From Euryarchaeota archaeon UBA182 (GTDB lineage: Archaea; Thermoplasmatota; Poseidoniia; Poseidoniales; Thalassarchaeaceae), in assembly GCA_002495675.1 (NCBI GenBank), contig DAGH01000023.1:1-64000 (forward strand): a stretch of DNA of 64,000 nt, read 5' to 3'. Of this stretch, positions 27,701 to 36,598 are shown piece after piece (position 1 is the stretch's first letter; the number at the start of each line of letters is the position of its first letter). The notes under the pieces were generated by a model that ran no database searches, had not been told where the DNA came from, and saw nothing but the letters and a program-made list of their open reading frames with translations. Position numbers and translations under genes: made by a program.

Positions 27701-30700
27701 GAACGAACCAATGTCCGTAGGGCCAGTCGGAGTCGGCCAAACCGATTCTGACTATTCCTACGTATCCTGGGACTACTACGCAGAAGGGGACTATCTCGTT
27801 GATCAATACGGTAATATTCAGACAGTGAGAGACCAAGCCGCACTGTTCATAGAATGGACGAAACAAGGTCAATCATACAATGGGCTTGTCCAAGGATCAT
27901 GGGTAGATCTTAACGAAAATGGCATCCAAAGGACGAATCCTGAAGATCCGCAGTTCCATGCTTGTGAAGATTTCGACAACGACGGCAACTACGACGAAGC
28001 TGAGTATTTCGGAGACTTCGGAGATCGGGGGTACTACACTTGGTTCGACTCGGAGCAAATCGTAAAGTCGGTCGTGCTGGATCTCACGCACATCGTCCTT
28101 GAGAACAGGACATCAGATGAAGCGTTCCAATGGAGGGATGAATGTACTTCGCTGGAAGGCTCAGAAGTCACTCTCACATGGAGGTTTATCTCGAACGGAG
28201 ATGGCATTAATGGAAACGCTGGTTTAGCCGGCTTTGCAATCGACAATATTCGATTTGAGGAATTCACATTCGAAGATGACGGCAACTACAGTGTGGAGGT
28301 CAATGGCCTCGACTCCCAAGAGAGTCAAGTCGTGAACCTCGGAACTCACGACTTCGACTCAGGGCTGTACAGGATCGATGTTCGAACAATTTTCGACAAC
28401 AACGATCCAACACAGAAATGGTACAATGCTGAGGAGGTTAATCCAAGCAACAATTTCTCCAAGGTCCAATTCAGCATAGATAGCGCAGAGATAACCCTTC
28501 TACAGCCTAATGTACTCGATTGTGTTGGAGATGTGACTTATGAGTGCGTTTATCCCATCAGTCCGACCTCGGCTCACACATTCTCTTTGCCAATACTCAA
28601 CGGTGTGATTGAGGGCGTTTACGAGGTGACTATGTCAGTCGTCGACACAACCACTGGCCAAATGGTCTGGCAAGCAACCTCGGACAACGGCCCATTCGAC
28701 TTGGTTCCGCATCAGCGAGACTTCGCGAATTGGACCCTAGGAAGTAATGCACAAATAGGGTCAACTGGGATGTTCAACTCTTGGGAGTCAGGAAGGGCCT
28801 ACAACCTGAGTTGGAACGCTAAGCTAGTCTCGGACGACTCAGAAAATGGAAACAAGAGATACTTTGACATTACATTTATGGACGATATTGATGTAGCCAT
28901 ACTCTCCAACCCAACCGATCAGAATCGACTCCAGAGAGTCAAGTCTGACTTGGAATCAATGGGAATGACCTACACTCAGTTCCGAACTAGTGAGTGGGAA
29001 GACTATGTCACTGAAGATTGGACAGGGGTCTACCACAAGGTACTACTTCCGTGGCAGACGGATTACAATGCTGCATACGGAGATTATTACCAGAAGCTCA
29101 GCGAGGTTAGAACTAGTGGCCTTTCAGTGATAGACGTCCTAGACAATTTCATGGTCAATGGTGGTACACTCCAAGTCCACTTGGGCCCCTACAGGAATGA
29201 CTACGTCCCAGATAATCTGCCATTCGGGATGGACATTCAGGAGAGGAATCCGGCCAACTCATCAATTAGATTCGACTATGATGATGTTCGAGTGATCGAC
29301 AGATATCACCCACTCCTTGGAGGAGTTGACCTGACTGCGTTGCAAGGGGTCCACGGTGGACAATATGTCGCCATGTCTGGCCTGGACATTTCACAGGTCC
29401 TCCCGAATCAAGTTCCTGCTGCTTGTGGTGGCAGGATATCTGATCCATTGGGCACCTTCCACAGCCTGCTGGGTAGCATGGAATACGGCTCACAGTCTCT
29501 GTTGAGCCTCTGCAATAGAGGCAATGGCGGCATGATAGTCACAACAATGGATGTCGAGAATCCCAGCTTCTCCGAGCCTTATGGGGGCCAAACCATGCCT
29601 TTGCTATCGAACATGCTCGGCTACTCAGTGACCCCATATCCATTCGATTTCGGAATTGCAGGCGACACATTTGACCTAACAATAAACGGAGTCTCTCCCT
29701 CTATCAACACGGTCACTAAGGCCTACAACACGGTCTACATCAAATCTAACTCAGAACTGCAATTCAGTTATGTCTCGGATGCGACTGATTTGATCGCAGA
29801 CTGGACCCTAGAGCCTGGTGGCGAAGACGCCGTGACAGGTTGGAATAGTGAGATAGTGGATCCAGGTGAATTTTCGCACGTCTCACAGTCCTCCGCGGAG
29901 ATACCCACGTTGGGATCGTTCTGCGTTGAAAGCACACTGTCCTCGACTGGTTGCTTCATCGGCGCTGAATGGCTCTTGACCCTGTACCTCCACGATGCTG
30001 AAGGCCACACTAGAATGACGTACGTACGACTCATCACAAATGATACTCTTGCCGATGAGTCCGATCCAACGGCCTCCATCAAACTCGTCGAGGACTCACT
30101 GACTGATGAGTACGTGGAAGACGACGGAACCAAGACCGTGGCAGGCACAGATTGGGATGTGCGTAGAGTTAGGCTAACCCCAACTGGCGACATAACCTTG
30201 TCTTTCTCAGGGGCGGAAAGTAACGACGCAGATGCTCCAGAAGGAGAAAGCGGCATCCAGATGTATTCATGGAGGGTCTATTTCGATTACCCAGTCACAT
30301 CCCAACCTAGCCTTGATGGCCATGTTTTCGACATACCCGCCACTGCCGGTGGAGACTCCTTCAGCTACACCTTTAGGAACGTCACCAGCGACGGCACACT
30401 CGAGAATCAGATAAGGCTCGAATTAATCGTGTATGACAAAGCAGGGAAGTCCTCCTCAAAAGCAAGGATGTACTTCGTAGTTGTTGGAGAGGATTTCGGA
30501 GACGAACCACCTGTCGTGACATTTAGTTCTCCAAAGCCAAATGACTCCCAGACAGAAGATCGAGTCACAATCAGCGGAACCGTCGTCTCAGGAGCGGAGA
30601 ATTCCGACGTTAGGATACAGGTTGCCCTAGCAGATTCTCTGATTCTGGACCTGTCGCCAACGCCCAAGGCTACTCAGAAGCAAATTGGCAAATACAACGA

Positions 30701-31166
30701 AACAGGTTTACTGGGAGATGGCTCTACCTTCTCAATAACCCTCGATATCTCCGACCTATACTCAGAGAGTGAGGGAGTACTCTCAACGGTGTACATTCGG
30801 GTAATCGAAGGAGATGGACAAAGATATTCCATAAGCACGAGTGAGGACATTTACCTTCTCAAGCGAAGCAGCGATCCGTGCGTAAGGGATCCCTCAGCTG
30901 CAGGTTGCGATTCAGGCGCTCAGGGCATCGGCCTTGTCATCCCTGTGGTCGGCGGTTTACTCCTGGTTCTCGCAATCGCAGGAGTGACTCTAGCCATGAG
31001 GGGTAGGACAAGAACTTCTGTCACTGACGAGATACAATCCTTCCAAGGAGTACAGGATTTGGATCCCGTAGAGGCATATGTTCAGCAGATGGTAGGCCAG
31101 GGGTATCCCGAAGACTATGCAAGGCAATACGCACAGGACTACTATGCGAACCTCAACAAGAAGTAA
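24711..31166 (+). CDS. Giant secreted surface protein (2151 residues) with calcium-binding propeller repeats and a C-terminal anchor
   Basis: A signal peptide (about 14-39, ending in AASAS) follows a basic N-terminus at the ATG at 24711. The N-terminal third has FG-GAP/VCBS-like repeats with Asp-rich loops (DLDCDGDNDIV, DIDGDQMPDIV, DIDDDGDDDIV, DTDGDGIVDMV, DVNGDGKMDFF), a probable beta-propeller binding calcium. Several beta-sandwich domains follow, two with a GFAFDNITI/GFAIDNIRF motif of jelly-roll type, then CARDB- and Ig-like parts. Near the end are one membrane helix (about 2075-2095), a short basic stop-transfer and a 45-residue Tyr/Gln-rich tail. It is probably a cell-surface adhesin or binding protein. 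The upstream frame is not used. Confidence 0.85.
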   Translation: MRSAGKAKGNENRRVKAITLVAMMVSMTMLSMIPAASASQITQYAVQRDPHYVDTGDLDCDGDNDIVASSSMGFYLTSMFNDGSGGFPDRQDIFIAGGVGDSQRQNIFQTANSQQIQIADIDGDQMPDIVYFQENVRFVGETFVRPANLTVIWGECNKNTHQWDRDIIEIPSHPFSQGMDVGDIDDDGDDDIVLATMTPDGGQTYVEVFKGPDPGPQADQTILVPAPTYGHYSYIELGQWGEDLAQDPITGQTLPGECEDLDLWVLRTPRFNPGAGYSVGNYDNMTVLEFDCVTGLYADPNVGGSAAAAVHDFTLDAEHGYELEIDVEDTDGDGIVDMVAAVDGIEGRISYATRSSVGSNWDTRNYINLGNYKGASITISDVNGDGKMDFFIPTELTLTRLQDSSSRNQTYTTVENLRELNSVEIILSNGQGTGYLSPISFDVGRRPTVAAPAQLKGDDTTAQEIIIGQRDYSYRFGSGAMWMDSLGWPGAGDFLSVLTLDNQDVAIDGLTIAPASTDPSTGDAQLGEGTRFVNVTLMNTGLNPVSGSVDLDLAVKEVVGGVDTLVYSNDFDGNEDTTNCAGCTWAGASYTSDFAPGTSWHAETGSTAATENVSTYEADHNPTNYMWAGLDYNGTAENNSGYFNNMDEAFILEDVDLTGADAAFLDVSILCSVAFTNLFLSEPYVVQERWLYEDSCGIEAFSEGRGWESVWFQGGYDLDRYFNILQLNQDPELEIKNFAIYPQYVTEWTNYTEGGDEDEDANTLDAIDLTPYAGEVIDLRFRFRSGLYGSVGTTDTSYDTGLDGFAFDNITIIKRNTIFGQEQSISQQVSFQPLAAGEEREITLSADFLDNTTYYISAGLTNFNGFIDQDPINDALKFQTTVKNLYDPGLAADPFVDFEPGVRYASAEYPIEIMVQNFGNTITNWTTEAEIFNALPDLTAIEDFSGINPIWSDDGNDNGTRLDDSTTSNQVLPQNQGVFKNYAYWLGDPDVGYGDDWNEPMSVGPVGVGQTDSDYSYVSWDYYAEGDYLVDQYGNIQTVRDQAALFIEWTKQGQSYNGLVQGSWVDLNENGIQRTNPEDPQFHACEDFDNDGNYDEAEYFGDFGDRGYYTWFDSEQIVKSVVLDLTHIVLENRTSDEAFQWRDECTSLEGSEVTLTWRFISNGDGINGNAGLAGFAIDNIRFEEFTFEDDGNYSVEVNGLDSQESQVVNLGTHDFDSGLYRIDVRTIFDNNDPTQKWYNAEEVNPSNNFSKVQFSIDSAEITLLQPNVLDCVGDVTYECVYPISPTSAHTFSLPILNGVIEGVYEVTMSVVDTTTGQMVWQATSDNGPFDLVPHQRDFANWTLGSNAQIGSTGMFNSWESGRAYNLSWNAKLVSDDSENGNKRYFDITFMDDIDVAILSNPTDQNRLQRVKSDLESMGMTYTQFRTSEWEDYVTEDWTGVYHKVLLPWQTDYNAAYGDYYQKLSEVRTSGLSVIDVLDNFMVNGGTLQVHLGPYRNDYVPDNLPFGMDIQERNPANSSIRFDYDDVRVIDRYHPLLGGVDLTALQGVHGGQYVAMSGLDISQVLPNQVPAACGGRISDPLGTFHSLLGSMEYGSQSLLSLCNRGNGGMIVTTMDVENPSFSEPYGGQTMPLLSNMLGYSVTPYPFDFGIAGDTFDLTINGVSPSINTVTKAYNTVYIKSNSELQFSYVSDATDLIADWTLEPGGEDAVTGWNSEIVDPGEFSHVSQSSAEIPTLGSFCVESTLSSTGCFIGAEWLLTLYLHDAEGHTRMTYVRLITNDTLADESDPTASIKLVEDSLTDEYVEDDGTKTVAGTDWDVRRVRLTPTGDITLSFSGAESNDADAPEGESGIQMYSWRVYFDYPVTSQPSLDGHVFDIPATAGGDSFSYTFRNVTSDGTLENQIRLELIVYDKAGKSSSKARMYFVVVGEDFGDEPPVVTFSSPKPNDSQTEDRVTISGTVVSGAENSDVRIQVALADSLILDLSPTPKATQKQIGKYNETGLLGDGSTFSITLDISDLYSESEGVLSTVYIRVIEGDGQRYSISTSEDIYLLKRSSDPCVRDPSAAGCDSGAQGIGLVIPVVGGLLLVLAIAGVTLAMRGRTRTSVTDEIQSFQGVQDLDPVEAYVQQMVGQGYPEDYARQYAQDYYANLNKK

Positions 31167-31171
31167 AGACT

Positions 31172-32155
31172 TCATTTAGGTATAAACTCTGTTGACCATT
31201 TACGGGAAATACGCTGTCCTCCGGCAACGATTTTTTCGTGTCGCTCAAGCCACGCAGGTGGGCGATAAGTCAACATCTTCTTGTAAAGCCTGCCTCCCCT
31301 GATATCCTCAGAAATGCAAGTCTTACCCGATGCCATCTCTATGTCAAGAGCCCGATCAAGATCGGTGGCATTTCGGTTCATCCATCTGAAGAGTGGTTCT
31401 GAGGCACGAGTCAGCCCATAGAATGCGATGAGTATGGTCATGAATGTGGCAACCTGTCCCCCTGCACCATAGGAGGAGAGGGAAGCAGAGGCGACGAAAC
31501 CTATCATGAAAACGAATGGCGCGATCATAAAAAACAGAAAATACGTTTGGGATATAGGCTTCTGATTTCGAAATTTACTTATCTTGCCCCATTTTTGATC
31601 GTTGGGGTCCTGGGGCCTGAAAATATCAGTTTTATTTTTTTTCATTGCATCATGCAAACTCCTTCGGACATCCTCCAATCTTCTCTTTTGTGAGGTGGAT
31701 AGAGATGCCCCTTCGAGTGATAATATTTGATCGGAAACTTGCGACGCCTTATCGTAATCGCCGTATCTGGCCAAAATAGAGGCTTGTTCTATAAACGGAA
31801 CAGGAGATTCTGGATTTACCTCCATGTAATTTGACCACCATTCGAGGGCATCTTCCAACATACCAAGGTGATCAACAAGTATCAAGCCCCCTAATGCCCA
31901 CGCCTCATCCATTGAAGGATCGCATTCAACCGCCGATCTGAGACACCTAAGAGCATTCGCAGACTGAGAAAGGGTCGGATCAATTGGCTTACCGCGGCTC
32001 CTAGGGGGTAGATTGAGGTCTGCTGCCTCGACCCAGAGCAGAGCGTTATCGGAGTCTACTTCGAGTGCGTCTTCAATCATCCTGAGAGAATCCTCTCTAG
32101 ACTCGTTGTTCCTGACTTCGGAAATCCATTCCGAGTTATGCTCTTTGTCAGCCAT
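31172..32155 (-). CDS. TPR-repeat protein with two membrane helices
   Basis: The 327-residue protein begins with three to four TPR-like units (about 20-165; ALRCLRSAVECDPSMDEAW and ALEWWSNYMEVNPESPVPF are clear examples), then a basic linker, two membrane helices (about 207-225 and 235-250) and a 75-residue basic C-terminus. TPR units bind other proteins, and the membrane hairpin would hold both ends in the cytosol. It converges with the giant surface protein (five-base gap). The partner is unknown. Confidence 0.7.
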   Translation of the reverse strand: MADKEHNSEWISEVRNNESREDSLRMIEDALEVDSDNALLWVEAADLNLPPRSRGKPIDPTLSQSANALRCLRSAVECDPSMDEAWALGGLILVDHLGMLEDALEWWSNYMEVNPESPVPFIEQASILARYGDYDKASQVSDQILSLEGASLSTSQKRRLEDVRRSLHDAMKKNKTDIFRPQDPNDQKWGKISKFRNQKPISQTYFLFFMIAPFVFMIGFVASASLSSYGAGGQVATFMTILIAFYGLTRASEPLFRWMNRNATDLDRALDIEMASGKTCISEDIRGGRLYKKMLTYRPPAWLERHEKIVAGGQRISRKWSTEFIPK

Positions 32156-32190
32156 CGTCCCGCGGAGACAAGCACATACAATGAATGCTC

Positions 32191-32808
32191 CTATCTCTGA
32201 GGTTTCCTACGAGCTCTCTTCTTTCCTCTATCTGACTGATTGTACGAGTTCCTTCGTGTTCTCTTGCCCCCTGGTGATCGCCTATTCTTCCTGGGATTGG
32301 ATCCATGGCCATGTTTCTTGTATCCAGATTCTCTGTCCTTGCTCAATCTATCGGAACCACGCTTCTCGTTTGTTCTCCTGCTTTCCGGCCGCCTCTCGTT
32401 ACAATTCGTACATCTGCCTGTTCTGGAATTCAAGGTTCGGCACTTGCCACAAACCCATGTCGGGAGGACTCTGTTCGCTGTTCCATTTTTTCTGTGACCA
32501 CCTTTTCTGGCAACCTTGGTAATACGATTTCTCGGGCTTCCCTTGCTCTTATTACCAAATTGCCCCTTTTTTCCTGCAGATCTAAAAATCTCTACAGGCG
32601 CACCCGTCGCTGAGGCAGGATCAATCCTTTCTGAAAGAACGACGTGAATCAATCCGGAATTCACGCTCCCGATAACTGAGTCAACACGTCCAATCTTTTG
32701 GCCCCCCTCGATCTGTACCGCCCAACCCAAACCAGGAGGGTTCCCCTCAAAATTGACCAGAAGGCCACCGAGATGGGACATTGAGACTATGCGGCCTCTG
32801 ACGGTCAT
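32191..32808 (-). CDS. Gar1-like H/ACA RNP protein with a RanBP2-type zinc finger and basic tail
   Basis: Residues 1-78 follow the Gar1/Naf1 beta-barrel: GRIVSMSHLGGLLVNF, then P-G-L-G, IGRVDSVIGSV and a closing strand PVEIF, aligned by eye with archaeal Gar1. A basic linker leads to a zinc finger W-x-C-x2-C-x9-C-x2-C (Cys120, 123, 133, 136) of RanBP2 type, whose Asn at the fourth place after the second Cys matches the RNA-binding kind. The last 65 residues are Arg/Lys/Ser/Gly rich. Gar1 joins Cbf5 in guide-RNA-directed pseudouridylation. Its ATG overlaps the upstream stop (ATGA). Confidence 0.75.
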   Translation of the reverse strand: MTVRGRIVSMSHLGGLLVNFEGNPPGLGWAVQIEGGQKIGRVDSVIGSVNSGLIHVVLSERIDPASATGAPVEIFRSAGKKGQFGNKSKGSPRNRITKVARKGGHRKNGTANRVLPTWVCGKCRTLNSRTGRCTNCNERRPESRRTNEKRGSDRLSKDRESGYKKHGHGSNPRKNRRSPGGKRTRRNSYNQSDRGKKRARRKPQR

Positions 32809-34853
32809 GGTGCCCCTCGGTGACCCCTTCCATACATGAATGCAGCAGCAAGAATCCCTATCGAAGAGTAATAAATTGGGAAGGGAACAAACCCCACGCT
32901 GTCATCATCCCCTCGCTCTGGTATCTCTTCTGAGACATCAGATGTCAATGCTAGGGTCGAGTTGAGGCTACTCTCAGCAATTGCACACATTCCTGATGCA
33001 TCACATCCACGAACGGAAACCGTGTGGAGGCCGACGTCAAACAATCTGAAATCTATAGGTCCAACAGACCATGCATTGCCAAATGCTTGAACGGTGCCGA
33101 TATTCACCCCGTCAATATACATTGTAAATGTGACATCCTCCCCATCCGGGTCGCTGAACATTCCATTCATCTCCCATTCTGTCTCGGTCCATTTAGTCTC
33201 AAGGATTGATAAAATTGGGGGGGAACCTATCTTTTGAAGGGCGATTTCACTCCTCTCTGACCGCTCATGGACCCCCTCTCCTGAATATTTGAACCAGATA
33301 CTGAGCGGACCTGGGGTTGCGATTCTGGCATCCCCAGAGAACATCAGCTCTGCGACAGAGTCCGAGGAGTTCAACAGGATAGCATCGTCATAGAATATTG
33401 GACTGTTACCAGACCATTCGATGCCTATGGAAAGACTCACCTGAAGGAACTCCCCGTTTGATGGGTTTTGCGTGTTTATGTCACTCAGGATTAAACTCAG
33501 GTCTTCTATGACATCTAGTGAATTGGATTGGGTGTTCACCGAGAATCCTTTCATGATAAGAAAATCCCGAACAGATGTAGTTTGACCGGAGTCATCTTCC
33601 GCTGAACATGAAATAATGTTGTAATCGGAGTCATGCCCCATTGTCACTACAATCGCCCTGGAATCAGTGACAAGATTGGTGTTGGACCCCTCCTCTAGAC
33701 ATGTCAAGTCTAATGATGACACCGCATCTTCATCGGAGAACCAACTTGCGATTTCATTCCATTCCGCGACTAAAACCCTGGTGGACTCCAAAGTCGATGC
33801 CATCGAGCTGTATACCCATACAGTTCCATTGTCTGGTGCAGCCGAGGTCCAGATGGGGCTCTCATCTGTCGGAGGTTGAATAGTTGTCAGGTCAAAGAAT
33901 AGGTCTTCTCCGGCGGGCCAGAAAGAACTTGGCCTGTCCGGCATGATTGTGAGTACCATCCCTCCCAGTTCATCATACCCTGCGGTAGCCACAGAGGATC
34001 CGTCACCAATGCAGGAACCTCTGATTGGTGTTGGAGAGCCTCCGTTGAGGAGATCTCTTCCTTCACATTCCTCAAACATAGAGAGCCGCATCCCCTCGAC
34101 ATATGGTGCGTTAACAGTGTAAGTCGCTCTCGAGATGTTTGAAGTGTTCATAGCTAGGGTCAGGGTCTCGAGCGATTGTATGTTGTGCAAATCTACGGTG
34201 CCACTCAACATTAGTTCTATTCTGCACTCGTCTGGATTATTTGCGTCAGTGTCACAATCCCTGGACTCATCAGGAGCGACAGGGACCTCGTAGCAATTGG
34301 TACTACCGAAGTTGCTGCATGACCGGGCTGACTCGTGCCGTTCTGGGACCATATTCCATTCAGCAATTGAGACGCCATCTTCTACCCATGTGGCATTCCT
34401 CCAGTCAACTGCCGGACCGCCACGATGATGCTCTCCATCCCTGACTCCGACCCTTGTCATTGTGTATTCCACGCAATCTGCTGCCACGGATCGAACTGCT
34501 TCTCTCTCGTCGGATGAAAGCCATCCATCACCTCCACTCGGAATTAACCCGTCGAGCAGGTCGTCCAAAAATGTCCGGAAGTCATCTGCCATGGTTCCGT
34601 TTATCCATGCTAATGCCTCTATCTGCGCAGTGCGCCAATTATCTGCCACTGTGACGTTAAAATCAGCCCATGTGTAAGTAAAGACATCTTCAAACGAACT
34701 CTTGGAACACTGCGCCTCGAGAGAGGTACCTCCTCCAAATTGATTCATTACTATCGACTCATCTCGCAGATTGGAACGATTTTCAACCTCAGTACCATTT
34801 ATGCCAACAAGTAGCAGCATCGCGATGATTGCCAGCGTAGGACCCCTGCCCAT
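32805..34853 (-). CDS. Secreted, C-terminally anchored surface protein
   Basis: A 682-residue protein with a signal peptide (TLAIIAMLLLVGING), an extracytoplasmic part rich in Cys, Asp, Ser and Trp, a late cadherin/Ig-like domain (SDPDGEDVTFTMYIDG, then GLHTVSVRGCDASGMCA) and a C-terminal membrane helix with a basic end (SSIGILAAAFMYGRGHR). Cysteines often come in close pairs, suggesting disulfides. No enzyme motif is visible. The stop overlaps the Gar1-like start, an unexpected coupling of a surface protein with an RNA-modification protein. It is divergent from phnC. Confidence 0.7.
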   Translation of the reverse strand: MGRGPTLAIIAMLLLVGINGTEVENRSNLRDESIVMNQFGGGTSLEAQCSKSSFEDVFTYTWADFNVTVADNWRTAQIEALAWINGTMADDFRTFLDDLLDGLIPSGGDGWLSSDEREAVRSVAADCVEYTMTRVGVRDGEHHRGGPAVDWRNATWVEDGVSIAEWNMVPERHESARSCSNFGSTNCYEVPVAPDESRDCDTDANNPDECRIELMLSGTVDLHNIQSLETLTLAMNTSNISRATYTVNAPYVEGMRLSMFEECEGRDLLNGGSPTPIRGSCIGDGSSVATAGYDELGGMVLTIMPDRPSSFWPAGEDLFFDLTTIQPPTDESPIWTSAAPDNGTVWVYSSMASTLESTRVLVAEWNEIASWFSDEDAVSSLDLTCLEEGSNTNLVTDSRAIVVTMGHDSDYNIISCSAEDDSGQTTSVRDFLIMKGFSVNTQSNSLDVIEDLSLILSDINTQNPSNGEFLQVSLSIGIEWSGNSPIFYDDAILLNSSDSVAELMFSGDARIATPGPLSIWFKYSGEGVHERSERSEIALQKIGSPPILSILETKWTETEWEMNGMFSDPDGEDVTFTMYIDGVNIGTVQAFGNAWSVGPIDFRLFDVGLHTVSVRGCDASGMCAIAESSLNSTLALTSDVSEEIPERGDDDSVGFVPFPIYYSSIGILAAAFMYGRGHRGAP

Positions 34854-34991
34854 GGTACGGCAAGGAACCCCTCACACTTCACTCTATGTCTTAACAAACG
34901 GAACGCATGGATGTCAATCAGGCACTGGCATGAACCAAACGAGGCCCCATTCCCACCAGATCCAAATAGAGGATTAGGTGGGCCTAAATTA

Positions 34992-35711
34992 ATGGCAACC
35001 ATGGGAGCTGGTGATGTAGTAGTCCATTTGGATGGGGTCACCATTGGTTATGACAAAAACAAGCCATTAGCTGAAATCCCATCCTTGAAAATAAAAAACG
35101 GTGAGATTCTAGCAATTGCTGGCCCCTCAGGAATAGGCAAGTCGACACTCGTAAAGACAATCGCCGGCTTGGTTAGGCCACTGAGTGGCGATATCGAGGT
35201 ATGTGGTGTAATGGCACCACGCAGGCCTGTAAGAGGGCAGCTAGGATACATACCACAACGATTAGGACTTATCCGCCATGCAAGCGTCTTCCACAATGTA
35301 CTGATCGGATCTCGTGCTAAATTCTGCGGGCCGCTTGATTTCCTTGCCTCCAAACAAGCGAAAGATTGGGCCAAAAAAGCGATTGAAAAAATGGGCCTGG
35401 AACATAAGACCTGGGAGCCCATCAAACGCTTATCCGGAGGGCAACAGAGAAGGGTTGCCACAGCTAGAACACTCGCACAAAGACCGAAATTAATACTTGC
35501 TGATGAGTTCTTGAGCGAGTTGGATGAGGAAACAATGTCGAAAGTCGCAGACGCAGTTGTGGAGTATTCTCGGCAGGAAGGGGCTGCGGTAGTATTGATT
35601 GAGCACGACATCAGCCGGGCGAGAAGTATAGCTGACAGACTAGTTGTTATGGACGACGGGCGACTAAACCCATTCTTATCGGAAACAAAAACTTTGGAGG
35701 TCAAGTTATGA
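34992..35711 (+). CDS. phnC: PhnC-like ABC transporter ATPase (phosphonate/phosphate type)
   Basis: The ATPase has Walker A AGPSGIGKST, a Q-loop in GYIPQRLGLI, the signature LSGGQQRR and Walker B LILADEFLSELD, with the switch His in LIEHD. The combination of GLIRHASVFHNVLIGS and the following permease identifies the PhnC type. An upstream ATG at 34911 would add 27 residues. I prefer 34992 because AGGTGGG stands nine bases before it and the family starts there. The stop overlaps the phnE ATG. No PhnD binding protein is encoded beside it. Confidence 0.85.
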   Translation: MATMGAGDVVVHLDGVTIGYDKNKPLAEIPSLKIKNGEILAIAGPSGIGKSTLVKTIAGLVRPLSGDIEVCGVMAPRRPVRGQLGYIPQRLGLIRHASVFHNVLIGSRAKFCGPLDFLASKQAKDWAKKAIEKMGLEHKTWEPIKRLSGGQQRRVATARTLAQRPKLILADEFLSELDEETMSKVADAVVEYSRQEGAAVVLIEHDISRARSIADRLVVMDDGRLNPFLSETKTLEVKL

Positions 35712-36583
35712 CGGGAATGATTCGTATCAATCCAGTATTCGTGTTGCTTTCGTGTTTTTTCCTTGCCATATATCTGATGATTGGATCCGTTGAAGACTGG
35801 GGGCGACTTTCAAACGGATTGGGGAATTTACGGATCTTCTTTTTCGAGTCGTTGTGGCCTCCGGATTGGAGTATTTTTGAACCTAGATTGTACCCTGATT
35901 GTCATGCACCAGGAGGGTTATCAATAACGTGCTCGACAGCATGGATTGGTATGACAGAAACTCTCAAAATTGCCTTCATATCAACGGTTTTCGGGATGGT
36001 GATATCACTGCCCCTTTCCTTGTTGGCTGCAAACAACATAAGCACCCCGGGGCTTTCGTTAGCCACGCGGTTTCTACTGGCATCATTGAGGAGCTTACCG
36101 TCATTGATATGGGCAATATTCTTTGTTGTTCTGATAGGTTTTGGACCAATATCCGGCATCCTTGCAATGACTGTTTACACAGTAGGTTATCTGGGCAAAC
36201 TTCAGTATGAGGCAATCGAGGGCATGAGTAGCCTCCCACTGGAAGCCGCTGAAGCTGCCGGCTTGGGCAGAATCGAGAAAGCAATCAATATCGTCATTCC
36301 AGAATCTGCAAATGATTTGATTTCCCAGGGCATTTTTATGTTCGAATACAACGTTCGTCACGGTTCAATCATAGGCATAGTTGGAGCAGGAGGAATAGGG
36401 TACTACATCGATCTCTATCTCGGGTTCCTGGTCTACGACAAAGTCATTGCATATCTGATACTAGTGTTCGTTGTAGTGTTGGTAATCGACTCGATATCTG
36501 TCTATGTAAGGTCGTTTTTCACAGACGATAGACCTACCAAGAAACCTACTTGGAAATCAGTATTCTTGCCAACTTGGAAATAG
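35708..36583 (+). CDS. phnE: PhnE-like ABC transporter permease
   Basis: The 291-residue membrane protein has an N-terminal helix, a periplasm-facing loop with two Cys, and then the permease core with about five helices. It carries SLRSLPSLIWAIFFV and the EAA-type loop EAAEAAGLGRIEKAINIVIPE that docks on the ATPase, followed by GSIIGIVGAGGIGYY, diagnostic of PhnE. Substrates of the family are phosphonates, phosphite or phosphate. A GGAGG ribosome site lies in the end of phnC. It converges on gpsA with a 15-base gap. Confidence 0.87.
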   Translation: MTGMIRINPVFVLLSCFFLAIYLMIGSVEDWGRLSNGLGNLRIFFFESLWPPDWSIFEPRLYPDCHAPGGLSITCSTAWIGMTETLKIAFISTVFGMVISLPLSLLAANNISTPGLSLATRFLLASLRSLPSLIWAIFFVVLIGFGPISGILAMTVYTVGYLGKLQYEAIEGMSSLPLEAAEAAGLGRIEKAINIVIPESANDLISQGIFMFEYNVRHGSIIGIVGAGGIGYYIDLYLGFLVYDKVIAYLILVFVVVLVIDSISVYVRSFFTDDRPTKKPTWKSVFLPTWK

Positions 36584-36598
36584 ATACGAGGATCTAAG

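Noticed and set aside
29768..30256. A 162-codon minus-strand frame inside the giant surface protein gene
   Set aside because: Shadow of an Asp/Ser/Thr-rich coding sequence, with no start signals or domain.
35048..35704. A 218-codon frame on the minus strand opposite phnC
   Set aside because: It is antisense to a gene with complete ABC motifs and its translation is Ser/Leu/Cys-rich without a recognisable fold, so it is a shadow.
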